64,000 bases of DNA from Euglena gracilis (lineage: Eukaryota > Euglenida > Euglenophyceae > Euglenales): the NCBI GenBank assembly GCA_039621445.1, contig CP154954.1, positions 10,125,521 through 10,189,520 on the forward strand, in the 5' to 3' direction. Positions 1-13,600 of this stretch are shown one piece after another. Under the pieces are notes generated by a model, which saw nothing but the letters and a program-made list of their open reading frames with translations, ran no database searches and was not told where the DNA came from. Position 1 is the stretch's first letter. The number at the start of each line of letters is the position of its first letter. Made by a program: the position numbers and the translations under genes.

Positions 1-1157
1 CCATGTGCACCGCGTGGCGCAGCGTGTGCACCGTGTGGGAAATTTCACTCGTTTCCAGTATTCCTCTAATTTTTCTTTCATTTTGGCCACCTTTAACCGC
101 CTCTAACCTCCTTGTTCCATCGTCGGCTACTTGTTGCCATTTTTTTTTGGTGTTTTTTTCTGCCTTATTTGGTGTCTTTTTCCATTTGAATCATTTTTTT
201 TCATGCTACTGTTGGTAATTTTATGGTGATTGTTTTGCAATTTTAACAATATTTCAATTTTGAACCTTTTTTAGCTTTTTTTTTTTTGCCTGTTGCGGTG
301 GTTGCAGATAACGTGGCACGGAGTGCAGCACATGGTGCACTTGCGGTGCCATGGGGTGCACACGGTGCCGCGAACCATTTGTCCGCCAAATTGTTGGAAG
401 TGAGTGTGAAGCCTTTCTCCCCTGTTCCTTTCTACCCTACCCCTTGGTGCAAGGACTCTCCCTCTCCCCATTCTCTGATTTCTTGTTTGCACTGCAAGTG
501 AATCATAAAGGGAATGAGCGCCTGCTGCGGTTCGAAAACAGAATAAAGTGTAGCTGAAGATCAATGAAGTTAAAATAATGGCATTGTTGATCAGGAAGAG
601 CCTCCACAGGGCGATGGAATTTCCACAGACAATGTGTCAAGTCTTTTTACAGCCAGCACCTGCACCCCAGCTGGGCTGCAGACCTACCTTTTGTCTGAGG
701 TTCTTTTTTTTTTTGATTGGCATGGTGCAATTTGCATGTGATTTGTAAACCAGCAAGACAGTGCTGGTTGAAGCCATTCTTTGGTGGTAATATGTGCTAA
801 TAGAGTGGGAACACAAGAACAGCAAGTTGGAATGGCGCGCGATTGCTCAGATGGAGCAAGTTTCGAAGGATGCAAAATGGCGAAATTGGTTTCAAACCCA
901 AATGGCCAAAATTGCTTGAAAGTTGTTGGAAAAATGGCTCACCGTGGAAAAAATGGCAAAATTGCAAGACGGGCTAAAGCTGGTCCTCTAGGGATGAATT
1001 GGCTGTTGAAGAGATGACAGCCTTCGAAGACAATGTAGCTTCTTATTCCTTCCTTTAAATCTTTTTTTTCAGAATTTTTGCATGAAAATACTGCAGTTGA
1101 TTTTCTCGTTATTGAAGCTGGAAAAACAGTGCTGGCTGGACCTGGGAGACAGGTGTT
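1..1157. other. No gene recognised
   Basis: The sequence is AT-rich with a few GTGCACCGTGTGG-like repeats near 1-45 and 306-375. No exon with matching splice signals was seen. Confidence 0.5.
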
Positions 1158-1452
1158 TTTTTTTTAGCCTTGGACCCCGGGGGGGGGGAAGGGCAGGGTG
1201 GGTGGGTCCAGACGAGCCTCCCCCCCCCGGGGGGGTTGCCCAGGGGGGGGGGATAGTTTTTGGCGCCAAAGGCGCCGAATTTTTTTTGAAAGGTGCTATT
1301 TTTAGCATTTTCCGCGATTTTTGGCCTTTTCAGGGAAAAGTGGGTTGGGTCTCCGAGACCCCCCCGGGGGGGGGGGGGGGGGGGGCCCCCAGGGGGGGGG
1401 GGGTGGGGGGGGGCCCCCCCTCCCCCGGTCTTAAAAAAACCCCTGCTGGGAG
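1158..1452 (+). repeat. Dispersed G/C-rich repeat, family A copy 1
   Basis: The repeat begins near a T run plus AGCCTTGGACC, passes through long G runs, a GGCGCCAAAGGCGCC palindrome, then GAAAGGTGCTATTTTTAGC and more G/C runs, and ends GGTCTTAAAAAAACCCCTG. The same order of blocks occurs at 38524-38786; the right end alone recurs at 45369-45390. Confidence 0.7.
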
Positions 1453-2498
1453 AGGGGGCTTCCGCCATCCGACTGGCAGGTGTTGACCAGAAAAAAAAAA
1501 CGGTGCTGGCTTGCTGGACCTGGGCGGGGGGGGGGGGGAGGGAGGGGTCCGGCTTGAGAAATTCCCTGGAATGGGGGCATAGGTTTACGATGTGGCTGAA
1601 GGCATCAAAAAGTCAAGTAATTGAATTTCCGAATATTCAAAATATTGTGTGACAAACAAGAGTAAAAAATATGTCCCATTGTGTGACAAAAATTCCCAGA
1701 GCCCTGACCGCAAAAAAATGTATGAGAATGCCACAAATATCATTGTGTGGCTTTGAATCATGATTCTTCTGAATTGACATACCCTTCTCAACCTCTGGCC
1801 AATTATTTGCCGGGCCAGGGCCGGCCATGGCTAGAACACCAAATTCGGAATGAACCATGGACCTATTAGGAGCCATTAGGGACCACATTTGCACAGTGGC
1901 CTGGGGCTGCTGAAGCTCTTGCAGTCCCATCACCGCCAGTTGGCCATCCCAGTCGGCAGGGCTTTTGCCGATAGCTAAGGTGCATTTATTACCATTCGAA
2001 CCCCAAGCCTCCAAACCAAAACACCCTTATAACAATAGATAATTATTTTATATGTTTTATATTTTATATATTCTGTATTCTATTTTATTTTCCTTCTGGG
2101 TGTATATTCCATAACGAAACTCCTCCCTCCCTCCCAGGCTCTGATGATTCTACGTCCAATCCATCTCGAATCTAATTTTCCCCTGATGTTTTGGATCCTT
2201 CATGCCATGCAGGGCTCCCTGTTTCAAAGGTACCAACTCCCTCCTCCTTTGGCTGACCCAGTTTGATTGAACCGAGCAATGGCTCTTCAAGGACGAAAGG
2301 ACATCCCCACCGACATCTCCGTTCATGTCCGTTAGCCCCGGCCTCCATTCTCTGGCTGACATGTCCCGCTGCAGGGTTCTCCTGTAATGCCAAAGAATGG
2401 CTATGGGGATCTCCCTCTCTCTCTCTCCCCCTCTCCCCCTCTCCTTTTCTTGTTGTGTGTGTGGATAATTGTTTGTGGATAAATGTGAAAAATAATTT

Positions 2499-2532
2499 GG
2501 ATATGGATATGGATATGGATATGGATATGGAT
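2499..2532 (+). repeat. GGATAT hexanucleotide array
   Basis: About five to six copies of GGATAT in tandem. Confidence 0.85.
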
Positions 2533-3179
2533 CCGTATATGGACAAGCATAAATAATTTGGCGTCCAAAGTCGGGGACAAGGGGCATATAATTTGGGATG
2601 TTCATCGCTTGATCAATGTTTTCAAATCAAAAAGGATGATTTGCACCTTTGCATTTACTTTTCAGATTCCTTCAGCTATTTGAAATTTTATTTTTGGGAA
2701 TGCGGGCGTGATGGTGATGAGTAGTAGAGTTAATTCATAGTTATATGGCAGGGTGGAGTTTGTGCTCCCCAAGGTAGCCTTACGCTTATTGAAGGGTAGG
2801 GTTGGCGTTGCAATTTTCAGGTTTAAGTGTTCTCTGTGTGATTCTGGACAGTAAAGGAAAGGCTGTGTATGAATTGCACCAAATGTTTGTTCCCGCATGG
2901 GGCAGGGGATTATGGTCCCCCCATTGGCATTCTTCCCTCCTAAATTCGCCAGATCTGAGATGGAGTGAGTTCTTGCTAACAATATCGGAACAATAAGAAC
3001 TCAGAATTCAAATATAAAATTGCAATAAAAGTATTATGATATGATAACGTACTACTACATAATCGCTCCGCGCGTACGTCAGAAGCAGGCTACTGTTCCA
3101 GTATGACCCTGGCCTCGCCTTGTACATCGCACTCCCTCCAGCCCGACCAGCTCGGACAGCAGCGTTGGGACCAGGCTTG

Positions 3180-3440
3180 TGCTTAGTTGGGTGCCTACCC
3201 CACGGGGGGGGGGTGCTAGGGGCAGGCACCCCATAGCACCCGATCCGACCCCCCCGGGGGGGGTAGGGTTTTGGGGGGTGCCTGCCCCTAGCAGGCACCC
3301 CCCTCCGACCCCGGCGCCGAAGGCGCCGGGGGCCCGGAAAAGGCCATTTTCAATGAAAATTTTCTGGGTCCGGCCCGGACCCCTATCCCCCCCGGGGGGG
3401 TGTGCCTGCTAGGGGCAGGCACCCTATAGCACCCCCCCCC
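3180..3440. repeat. G/C-rich repeat with TGCTAGGGGCAGGCACC palindromes
   Basis: The motif TGCTAGGGGCAGGCACC occurs directly near 3211 and 3407 and inverted near 3277, with a GGCGCCGAAGGCGCC palindrome between. It can fold into long hairpins. Confidence 0.6.
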
Positions 3441-5973
3441 TCCCCCCCCCCCGGTCGGTAAGCACAAGCATGGTTGGGACCCATGGCCCATTCGGCCGGA
3501 GCCCTCCGCTCACCCCAGCGGTGACCGGTCCACCTGTACCTCCGCGGTGGTCGTGCGGCTCCATCGATAGCCACCGACTTCGACTTATCATGAAAACCAC
3601 ACAACGGCCAATACTGGAATTGTTGTCCAGCTGAAGGGGCGGACGTGATCCTGAATTTGAGAAATAGAAAGGAGATCCAAAGTCACCGTTTTTATCTTAC
3701 GCTTCCGAGAGTATACCGTAAAGTGCTTGGTAGAGGTTTTAAATTAATTTTTTCCTCAAATAATAAACATGACAGTGCATTTGGTTATTTTCAATATTGC
3801 TTTTGATAGTGTACACCAATCGTTGGAGGAGTGAAAATTTCAGTCAAGGACCATTTTCAGTACAGGTAAACCTTGCGTTCTTTTCTCGCATATTGTCAGT
3901 TTTTTCCAGCTTTGTTTGTTGAATATTTTTTTGAGGCTGTCAATCAGGTCTAAGGCTTTGTTACCGCAGTGCAATTGTGTGTGCCAAACTGATGCGATTG
4001 CCGAATTGTATGCCACGCCACAGATCGCCCCCCTTCTTGAGGAGCCTCCCCATTTCACAGCAAAACCCTCTGACGAGGGCTGCCCCACTGAATCACAAGA
4101 CAACCAGGTTGGCTTCTGCGGCAATTGTGTTCTGAATTGTATAGTGTCACCTGGGAACCTGTCTCTCTCTTTCTCTTTTCTGAATCGGTGTTGCTGGGGG
4201 TTTCAACACTGGTGACTCATTCCCCCCCCCTGGTTTCCCCCGTGTCGTACTACCAACCCCTTGTCATTGACGGCAAACCAGTCAAACAACAACAACAAAC
4301 AACAAACTGGTCGTATGAAGGGGGGGGGGTGGCTGTCGTTGTCGTTGGGCACAAAAATTGAAAGGATTTGAGCCGCCTGTCACTCTCCGTTTGGCTGCAA
4401 CGTTGGCAAGACATTTCGCCCGGTGTTGTTTGCCATAACCTCAGGATTTAAGGACCTTCCCCCCGGGGGGGGGGCCTGCAGGCGAACTGGGAAACGGCGT
4501 TAGCTGGAAAAGAAGGTGCTTGATTGACCCCTTGGGGGGGAGTTCAGTGGGGGTGGGGGTCCAGCCGGCCAGCGGCTGGTGCCACAAAAACAGCCCAAAC
4601 CCAACTGGGTTGGCATTTTTCAGCCAATTTGGAGCTGAAAAACCAAAAAGCACAAGAAAATGCCGTTTGGGGCCCTTTTTTTGACCCCTTTTTCAAAAGT
4701 TCAAAATTCTGGGACACCTGGCTTCACCGGACTGACCACAATTTTTATTTTATTTCAGCCGACCCCCCCTTGGGTGGTCCGCAGCCCGCCTGGGAGGGCT
4801 TGCTGCACTCCCTGGTGGCACTATTCGTTCATTTGTTTTGTTTGAGCAGTTGTAGTTGGTCCGTTTTCAATTTCGGTGTAGCAGGATGGACAGCGATTTG
4901 ACAGGATGGACAGCGAAGCGGCTTGCTTCTGATAGCCAGTCTCCGCTTGCTCCCCGTGCCCTCGGTGCCCATGCCACGCCTCTGCCAATTGCGACGCTTT
5001 CCTTCGTTCATGACCCGTATTCTTTCAACTGTCCCTGGTTTTATCTAAGAAAAAAATTTATTTTTATAATCAGCCTTGGAGTTTTGGAGCCTTGGAGTCA
5101 CAATGTTTTTCTAAGGATTTTATATTTGCTGTCTTCCAGCATCCCCCCCCCCCAACCAGCAGTATCTTATTTTGGCTTGCTGCACCCCTGGATCTGAAGT
5201 GTTGTTGTAAATGTTATGCCGTTATGTACCCCATTCCTTTGCAAGCTGTCCAGCGTCTGCTCTTCGCAGTTTTGCTTATTTTTCTCAAAAAATGAACTTG
5301 AATTCAGTGCCTTCAATGTATTATTTTCACGTTCGCTCGGAAGCCAATTTGAAAAATTTTTGATCCCAGGGACTGCACCAATGGACCCCGTGCCATATGC
5401 TGACGACACATCCCAGCACCTTCCTCTCGGCCTGAGAATGAAACGCGGCGTAAAAACCCTTGTCTTATCAGAAAGTTTTGTCGCCAAAGACATTGGCTGA
5501 TCAATGGGTCATGAGATTTTAATGAGGGATAATAAAAAAATTTGGACAATGGATAGTTTCCCACCCAATTTTGAGGTTTTACACCTAAAGTAAAACAGCT
5601 TTGGGGCTCATTGTGCAAAATGGACAACCCCCCAAAAGGGTACCCGGGGGAAAAAACAGTGGGCATGCCCTGTGCCTACATGCCTCCCTCTCCGGGATGA
5701 GTTATTGGTTTTTGGCCCAAACCGTTGCGGGGAGGGGGGGGTCCGCAAAAATAGCCTTTAAAATGACCCGCAAAAAACTTGGCCAATTTTCCTTGGGTTT
5801 AGAGTGTTTGTATCCGGAGTGACCGACCGACCCCCCGGCAGGGGTTGACTGACTGGTTTCTTTTTTTTAAAAAAAAAGGAAATGTTACAAACTCGTCGTT
5901 GGAAGAGTGGAAGTGACACCCCCAGGGTTGGCCTTAGGCGGTGTAACTCGCACTTAGGAAAAATTTTTTGTCG

Positions 5974-6001
<28 letters not shown>
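5974..6001 (+). repeat. (GT)n microsatellite
   Basis: Fourteen GT dinucleotides in tandem. Confidence 0.9.
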
Positions 6002-6007
<6 letters not shown>

Positions 6008-6169
6008 TCAAAATGTCTTTCTACAAAAGTCGGCCCCCCATCTGGAAAAACAAATTCCTGCTTTGTTCACGCTTCGCGATACTCGTTTTAACGCGGATTG
6101 CAAAAAAATGGCTTCCCCATCCTTAGTGGGGGATTGTGAGGGGCAGGGCGGTCCTTAAGGGACAGGAAA

Positions 6170-6470
6170 GTTTTTTTTTATTTCTTTAAGGACCGCCCCC
6201 CCCCCCCTTGCGGCCCAAGGGCTGGCTAAGGGCCAGACTGGGACCTGAACGGGGGTAAAAATTAAACAGTCGAAAAACACAGTGTTTGATGATTTGGGTG
6301 GATGGACGATGGTCCAAGGGTTGCCAGAAATCAATTTTTTTTCCTGATGTTGACCGGTTCTCGCTGAGAAATGCCAAAGTTTCTTGCCCATTTTCCTGTA
6401 TATTTTTCATTGAGTGTGCTGGAACAGCGGAGTTTTTTTTTTATTTGCTTAAGGACCGCCCTGGTGAGGG
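6170..6470 (+). repeat. Dispersed repeat, family C copy 1
   Basis: The block is bounded by direct copies of TTAAGGACCGCCC and contains GGACGATGGTCCA and a T-rich middle. A diverged second copy with the same order of blocks lies at 42480-42730. Confidence 0.6.
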
Positions 6471-6784
6471 GGGTAAAACCAAAAAGTTCTTCCCTGTTCC
6501 TGTGTGTATTTTTGGAATCGCTATGACATGAGTTTTCTATATCGGGGTCACTTGTGGGGTCAAAAAAAAAAACCGGTAAAAAACCATTCGCATAAAAAAG
6601 TCTGAAAGTGGCATTTTGACTGTTATTTGGGGGGGTGAGGGGGGTCCTGGGGGGGCAGCCCCCTGGTTGACCGGATTGTCAGAATGGGGGGGGGCAGACA
6701 TGCTTCGGGTCCATGGAAAATTGGCATCATCACAAATGTAGCCACAAGAGCAACAAAAGGCTGGTATTTTGGATACGGAAAATA

Positions 6785-7200
6785 CCCCCCCCCCCAAATA
6801 GTATTGCGCCCGCAGCTCTATTGGACGGCCGCCTCTGGCGGCGGGGGGTGCAGCACTATTTGGACCCGCAGCACTATTGGACTGGTGTGCCTCTTAGTCC
6901 CGGCCTATCACCACAGGCACCCTTTTTGTCTGCTCAATGTCCTTCTCTGAGGCTAGTGGGGTCGTGTGGTTCATCTTCGGACGACTTCTGTGAGTTGTTC
7001 GGGTGGGAATTTGCCCCCTTTCCCCTCTCTGCGGATTAAAAAAGGTGCCTGCGGTAAGCTGCACCAGCTTCTACGCATTTCACATTGCTGTGATTTGGGG
7101 TGTGCAGCACTATTGGACGCTCGCTTCATCTGGCGGGGGGTGCAGCACTATTTGGACCCGCAGCTCTATTGGCCCCGCAGTACTATTAGGGGGGGGGGGG
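6785..7200 (+). repeat. Duplicated GCAGCACTATTTGGACC segment
   Basis: GGGGGGTGCAGCACTATTTG and neighbouring CGCAGCTCTATTGG/CGCAGCACTATTGG blocks occur near 6805-6880 and again at 7105-7195. Confidence 0.6.
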
Positions 7201-8990
7201 GTTATTTAATTTGAAACAACACGATGGAAAAATTGGAAAACCGATTCCAGACCCGGGTAACCGGAAGATTACAGATGCGCAATCTTAGAACTCCGGAGCT
7301 CGTTGTTTTGGGAAGCAATTCATGTGCGCATTTGCACACCAACCATTGTGAATTTTTACAAACTATTGCTCGTGATTCTGAACATTAACATCGATCTCTG
7401 AGTGTTTCCCGACGACCAACCATACTGTGGCAAAATTGATCACATGAGGCTCTGGGAAGCCCCCCCCCCCCCTGGAGCCTTCCCGGAGGGGAGCCTTTCC
7501 AGAGCCTACTCACCTGGCGCCTCCCGGAGCCTCCAGGTGACCTCGGCAGGATTCCATTTTGTGATAAACCCCGAGGAAGGTCAAAACCAAAGCGTTCATC
7601 AAAATTCCAGGGAGAAGCAGGAGAGAAAGAATGGGTGTAGGGTGTGTGTGTGGCGGGGGGTGTGTATGTATTTGGCCAAAGCAGGGGGGTGACAGCCCCA
7701 AAAAGAGATTTTGCTCAGATCTCTCGCACTCCTGCTCCCCTCGATCCAAGTTCTCAAAGCTCTGACGAAGACATCAAATTCTTGGCGTGTATGTGTTTGC
7801 GAACACAACCAAAAGAAGTTCGTGTGCGAGTTGCGCCGCCCAAGTCAGTAAAAAATGCGTGCCCCTGGCATTTTGGCACCCACCCACTGTTGGAAAGGGC
7901 TGTTGGGGCCAATATGGCTTTGGCCTTTATATTCCAGTGGTTGGCCATTCCCATGTTTTCCCTGCTCCTCTTTTCCACATCACAGCCTCGGTTGCCATAC
8001 GGCCACCGTGCAGGCCGTGTTTGCCGCATTGTTTTTAGGCCACCCCTCCTGCCACAAGTTCATGCGTGTTGCTTCTCTTTTCCAGTCCTTCTTATCTCCC
8101 CCCATTCTCTTTCTGATTTCCGATTCTGATCTTTATTTTGTATGTTTTTTTTATTGAATTATTAAAATACCCAAAAAATAGGGCAACCCCAGTGGGATTT
8201 GGGGAGAACCGCGAATCATTTTTTTTTGGAAGAGCATTTGGAAGGGCCCATACACATGCCTCCATCAAAATGATCCTGGATGATTCAAGGTTTGTTCCAT
8301 TGGAATTGGCTACCCCAGCATAGCGGGTGTGTTGCAAGTGTGTTACTGAGACAGCAGATGGGCAGACGAAGAATGCGAGACCCAAACGAGTGAGAGGGGC
8401 AGGGTTGGTGGGTTTGCCAGGGCTTTCGGGAATCCCCGAGTCCCAATGGGCAAAGGGGGGAGGGTGGGGTGGTCGACCCAGGGGGGGGGGGGGGGGGTGC
8501 ACGAGAAGACCTGGTGGGGATGGCTGACCAGAAAGGGGGTCGACCCCCCACCCATCCGAGCCCGAAAATAAAAATTTGACCTTAAAAACAGCCCCCCAGT
8601 GATATGGGAAGGCCTGGCAGGTTGGTGGGGGGGGACCCCAAGGCCCTTGGGGTCCCCTGCTGGAGACGGGGTGTTGACTATTTTTGGCACGAAACACCGA
8701 CGAAACACAAGCACAAAACACAACAGTCCCCAGACCTCTCCCCCCCCCAGGGGGCAGGGGGGGGAACCCCTGTACCAGTACCCCTGGCTGGGGGTACCAG
8801 CACCTCCCCCCGGTCTGTTTGAAAAAAACGTTGACTGCCCCCCCCCCCTTGTCGTACGTCCACCCCTCATTTACGACCACCCCCCGGTCACAGGTTGCAG
8901 GTCATGGGGTGTTATGACCCCCCCTGCTCGCAGGTTGCAGGTTACGAAAAATTTAACACCACTTTACCTACGGCCGCCCCCTCATTTACG
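7201..8990. other. No gene recognised
   Basis: Mixed sequence with G and C homopolymers and GT-rich stretches. Open frames exist but have neither exon-like codon use nor splice borders that I trust. Confidence 0.45.
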
Positions 8991-9002
8991 CCCAAGCACC
9001 TC

Positions 9003-9120
9003 TGATGATGCTGGGCGATGCTGGGCGATGCAGGGCGATGCTGGGCGATGCTGGGCGATGCTGGATTTTTGGAGACCAGAGGTGGGGTTCCGATGCTGGG
9101 CGATGCTGGGCGATGCTGGC
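9003..9120 (+). repeat. 10-bp minisatellite GATGCTGGGC, array 1
   Basis: Six near-perfect units at 9003-9064 and three more at 9091-9120, separated by 27 bp of unrelated sequence. Confidence 0.85.
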
Positions 9121-9390
9121 ATTTTTTTTTGTATATTTTGGAGAATTGAACCATTTTTGGGATAATTTTCCCACAAAGCTCCAGTTTGACACCCATTTTG
9201 GCCATTATGGGTCAATTTTTGCTAATTTGGGGGCTATTTATCACTGATTTGGCAAACATTGGGCTAATTGGGGCTTTTTTGAGCAGATTTTATGGCATTT
9301 TTGGCCATTTTGCGCATGATTTCACATTGGCCATCGATGGCTTTTGTGGTTAATTTGGCTTGGTCAGGAGCCAACGGATGATTACTGGAC
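9111..9390 (+). repeat. Dispersed repeat, family D copy 1
   Basis: The stretch with CATTTTGGCCATTATGGGTC and ACTGATTTGGCAAACATTGG is a diverged copy of 49034-49420. Both copies have the GATGCTGGGC decamer on the left and the 18-bp minisatellite on the right. Confidence 0.75.
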
Positions 9391-9770
9391 AGATACTGGA
9401 CAAGATGCAGATGCTGGACAAGATGAACTGGATGCAGGCACTGGACAAGATGCAGATGCTGGGCAAGATGCCGATGCTGGACAAGATGCAGATGCTGGAC
9501 AAGATGTAGATACTGGACAAGATGCCGATGCTGGACAAGATATGGATGGACTGGATGCAGACACTGGACAACATGCAGATGGTGGACAAGATGCAGTTGC
9601 TAGGCAAGAAGCAGATGCTGGACAAGATGCAGATGCTAGACAAGATGCGGATACTGGACAAGGTGCAGATGGACAAGATGCAGATGCTGGACAACATGCA
9701 AATGCTGTACAAGATGCAGGCACTGCACAAGATGCAGATGCTGGACAAGATGCAATGAGACAAGACGCAG
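9390..9770 (+). repeat. 18-bp minisatellite GATGCAGATGCTGGACAA
   Basis: About 20 diverged units. Because 18 is a multiple of three, several frames on both strands stay open; I treat these open frames as non-coding. Confidence 0.85.
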
Positions 9771-9904
9771 TGGATGCACGCCGTTGCTGTTGCAAGGGTG
9801 CCACCCTCCACCCTCCAGCACAACAACTGTTTTGGATTTTGTTTGTCTGACCGGCAAGGGGCTTGCAACTTGCACTCGATGTTGCCATCTCACAGGCCTG
9901 CACC

Positions 9905-10375
9905 ACATCCTGTGCTAGCAAAAAGCAGCAAAAGTGCTCAAAAAGTGGTCAAAAAGCAGGCAAAAGTGGGGTAAAAGTGGTCAGAAAGCAGCAGAAGTGG
10001 TAAAAAGGTGGGCAAAAGTGGGCAAAAGTGGTCAAAAAGCAGCAACAATGGCCAAAAGTGGAAAAAAATAGCAAACGTGGGCAAAAGTGGCCGAAAATCA
10101 ACAAAAGTTGCAAAAGGGGCCAAAAGTGGTCAAAAAGCAGCAAAAGTGATCAAAAAGCTGCAAAGGTGGTTGGAAATGGGCAAAAGTGGGCAAAAAGCAA
10201 CAAAAGTGGTCAAGAAGCATTCAAAATTGGTCAAAAGGCAGCAAATGTGGGCAAAAGTGGTCAAAAAGCAGTCAAAAGTGGTCAAAGTGGGCAAAAAGCA
10301 GTCAAGTGGTCAAAGTGGTCAAAAAGCAACCAAAGATGGCCAAAAGTAGCCAAAAATGGGCTAGAGCGGCAAAAG
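9905..10375 (+). repeat. Degenerate CAAAAGTGGTCAAAAAGCAG tandem repeat
   Basis: The unit recurs with variable length and many substitutions for about 470 bp. Confidence 0.8.
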
Positions 10376-10413
10376 CAGCAGGCATTATAGGTACACCTTC
10401 AAGGGCTCCAAAG

Positions 10414-10487
10414 GCGATGCTGGGCGATGCTGGGCGATGCTGGGCGATGCTGAGCGATGCTGGGCGATGCTGGGCGATGCTGGGCCC
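10414..10487 (+). repeat. 10-bp minisatellite GATGCTGGGC, array 2
   Basis: Seven units. Like array 1 it is next to CGGTCACAGGTTGCAGG blocks (8886-8945 and 10517-10590). Confidence 0.85.
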
Positions 10488-10699
10488 AAGGGCATGGCTG
10501 ACCAGAGGTGCTTGTTCACGACCACCCGGTCACAGGTTGCAGGTTATGGGGGTGTTACGACCAACCCCCCCGGTCACAGGTTGCAGGAACCCGGTCGTAC
10601 GACAAGGGGGGGGGGGGGCGGGTAAGATAAAAGACAGAGAGGCACACAGAGAGACAGATATGGTTGTTATGTGCGTTGTATCTCATTTTATAAATCCAA

Positions 10700-13600
10700 T
10701 TTGGTTATCTTCTGACATAAATTGACCATTTTTTCCAGTACCTGGGGCATGTCATTTTGAAATTTCCACCTCCCAATATAAAGTTATACAAACAAACACG
10801 GTTTCGGGCCAATTTTTTTTCGATTTTTCCCCACTTTTTTTTTTGACATTTTCCATGTTTGTCTGCCGCCTGTCAACAGCAATTTTTTTGCTGGCACTGT
10901 TGCTGCTGTCGTTTTCTCCATTCAGGCAATCGCCATGGAATACAACTGAGTAACTGCAAAGTCCGTTGAGTGAGAGAGAGGGGGGGGGAAGGTCGCCCCG
11001 CCCTGTTGCTGCCAGCCAGCCTTTGTCACAAACAGCCCAGATGCTGCAGAACGAGGGGCCATACAGTAATGTTCACCTCACGTTTCCAAAGAGGGGCCTT
11101 CCAGAAGCGCTGATGCCCGGATTGCAGCTGTTTTTTTTAATTTGAAATCTTCCCAAGCGCACCGGCGCCTCATTACACCACTTTTATGTGCATACCTCGC
11201 ACGCAAAAACACATTCATGGAACACAGGCAGAAATCGACGTGCTGATATTTTTGGATGTTGAATGTTGGACGCCGGGCAAGGGTCCCCCCCCCGAAATCA
11301 TACGGCTCGAGAAGAACGGAAGTCCAGATAGCTCTGCTTTCCACGGTGTTCATTTGATATATACGTTTCAAGAATGAAAATAGGTGCAATGGATCCGATG
11401 GCTGCAGTGGAGCAGGAGCACTTCACGCTGCAGACCAGTTGCTTGGAGCCCTTTTGCGAACCCTCCCAAGTTATAGTAATCACCCCTCCTCATGACAGCT
11501 GACCTTCATCCTACCCACCATTATCAGCCCACAAGACAAGGAGCCTGGCTTCTGATTCTGTAACATATAATTCCTATTTTCGCCAATCTCCCACATTCAA
11601 TTTGGAGTGGTTGTTTCCTAGACATGAATATATTGAAGTACAGAACAATATTTGACCAGAGGTTTTTTTTGCCTCCTTTGTTGCATTTTTTTTGCAAAAA
11701 TTTTCAGCGGTATGTGTCAGGGATTGGTGCTCATATCGAAACAGATACCTACGGATGATTACGGATAGCTACAGATAAGTCCAAAGACCCCCAAATATGA
11801 ATAACTGCGGACAACTACGGATACGCCAATTTTTTGATTGTTGAAGTCATTTTTGGCAATTATAGCTTCTTGATTGTTTTTTTCCCCCTTATAGGCCACT
11901 TTTCACTGCTGCATCTGGGTTTTTTGGCTACTTTTTGACTGCTTCTGGCTACTGTTTGGGCAATTTTGGCCTCCTTAGCCCACTTTTTTTTGTCACTTTT
12001 GGCCATTTCTAACTGCTTTTGGTTCCATTTGGTCACTTTTGGCAGCTTCTGACGGTTTTGGCCGCTTCCAATTTTCAGCCCACATTTGGCCATTTCTGGC
12101 TGTTTCTGGCCTCTTTCAGTCGTTTTGTGGCCATTTGGATATTTTTTTTTTGACTTGGTTTAGCCTTTTGTGCCTCTTTTTTTTTTTCAGGCCGCTTTGC
12201 TGCTTCTAGCTGTTTCTGGCATTCTTTTGGCCGACGAAGTCATTTTCCAGTGACATTTTCCTTATTTGCAGGCATTTCTGAGGCGATATTACAATCAACC
12301 TTTTTGTTCTCATTGGTTGCAGCAATTTCTGGGTGGATGTCCCCAGTCAGCACAGGCATGGTTGCAATTGCGGATAATTGCGGATAACACCGAATGGTGC
12401 CCCATGCTCTGATTATCGCCCTGATGACCACCTCTCAACAGCGATGCGAGGCTTGCAGCTGTCATTCAGTCTCCGCTAAGACCCCGTGCCCTGGTTGCTA
12501 TTGCCGTGCCCATGCCAGATGTAAACACCCCATCCGCTCATGACCCATGTCTTCATATCTGTTCGCTTCCCTTTTTGTTTGACAAGGTGTCTCTCGCATT
12601 CCAGGCAGGGCGTCACTGAAGCCAAAGGGCACCTCATCCCCGGGTGGGAGGGTCCACCAGCCAGCTGCCTTTTTCCAGCCTCGGACCCCCCTATCGACCG
12701 GTTTGTTGCAGTCCCAGAAGGAAGGCTGGATGGTGACGGATTATTTTGCTTTTGAGGGGCACATACGGACCAAAAAAACGCACAAAGATGAGCCGGCAAA
12801 AATGCTGACTAGCACAATATATGGGTCGAAAAGTCGACTTCTTTGCATACTTGGACAGGTTTTTTTTTTGCAGTTTCGACTTTTTTTTTCTACCCCTGCC
12901 CAGTTCGACCCCAGCAGCCTTTGTCCAGCCAGCCCAAATTTTTCAGCTGCACCCGGGGAGGGGGTCATCAGGCGACGCCCTGTTTCCAAATTTCTATTCT
13001 TGTAAGCTTCAGCTGCTTTGGCGATGCTTAGGTCTTCCTGCCTGCAATACTCCAACATGGCAGCTGTCAGAATGTGTCCAACTCCCAGGTGGAGGGGGGG
13101 TGGATGGGACCACCGGAATGCATTACCTCATCCCAGAGGTCGAACATATGTTATATTTGTGAAATGATAGGATACACTCAGTAAATGTTCAATTTCTGAC
13201 TAGCTTTTTTTTTAATCCGATCATTTCAGGACATTTTTAAACCTTTTCTTTCTTCTTTTGGGCATTTTCAAGCTCCTGGCGCCTTTTTTCCATCTGCTGG
13301 CTGGTTGGTCTGCATCTGATTGGCTGGTCTGACATCAGAGTTCGTTGGGGATGTGTTTTCCCTCTTTCCACATCTTGTGGTATTTCTCAAAATACGCACA
13401 CATGCGGGACACCCCAAATGAACACAAATTATTATTATAGATAAACAGCATATTGTCAGAATACATTTCTGATAACTAAACTGGAGCAGAATAGTCGAAG
13501 GAACAACTGATTTATTTTTTTATTCCTCTGATTTGTATTAGCCCTTCAGGTTTTACTTTGCAACTGGCCCATTAAACAGACCAATTTGGCCCCCTAAGGC

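Noticed and set aside
1082-1486. Gly/Pro-rich open frames on both strands
   Set aside because: They come from G and C homopolymers in a family A repeat.
9344-9850. 168-codon open frame with repeating GQDADA units
   Set aside because: It lies on the 18-bp minisatellite; several frames on both strands stay open for the same reason, and a related array at 49.4 kb is interrupted. I treat it as non-coding.
9390-10490. Regularly spaced repeats considered as a CRISPR-like array
   Set aside because: Units are contiguous tandem repeats without unique spacers, and the genome is eukaryotic.
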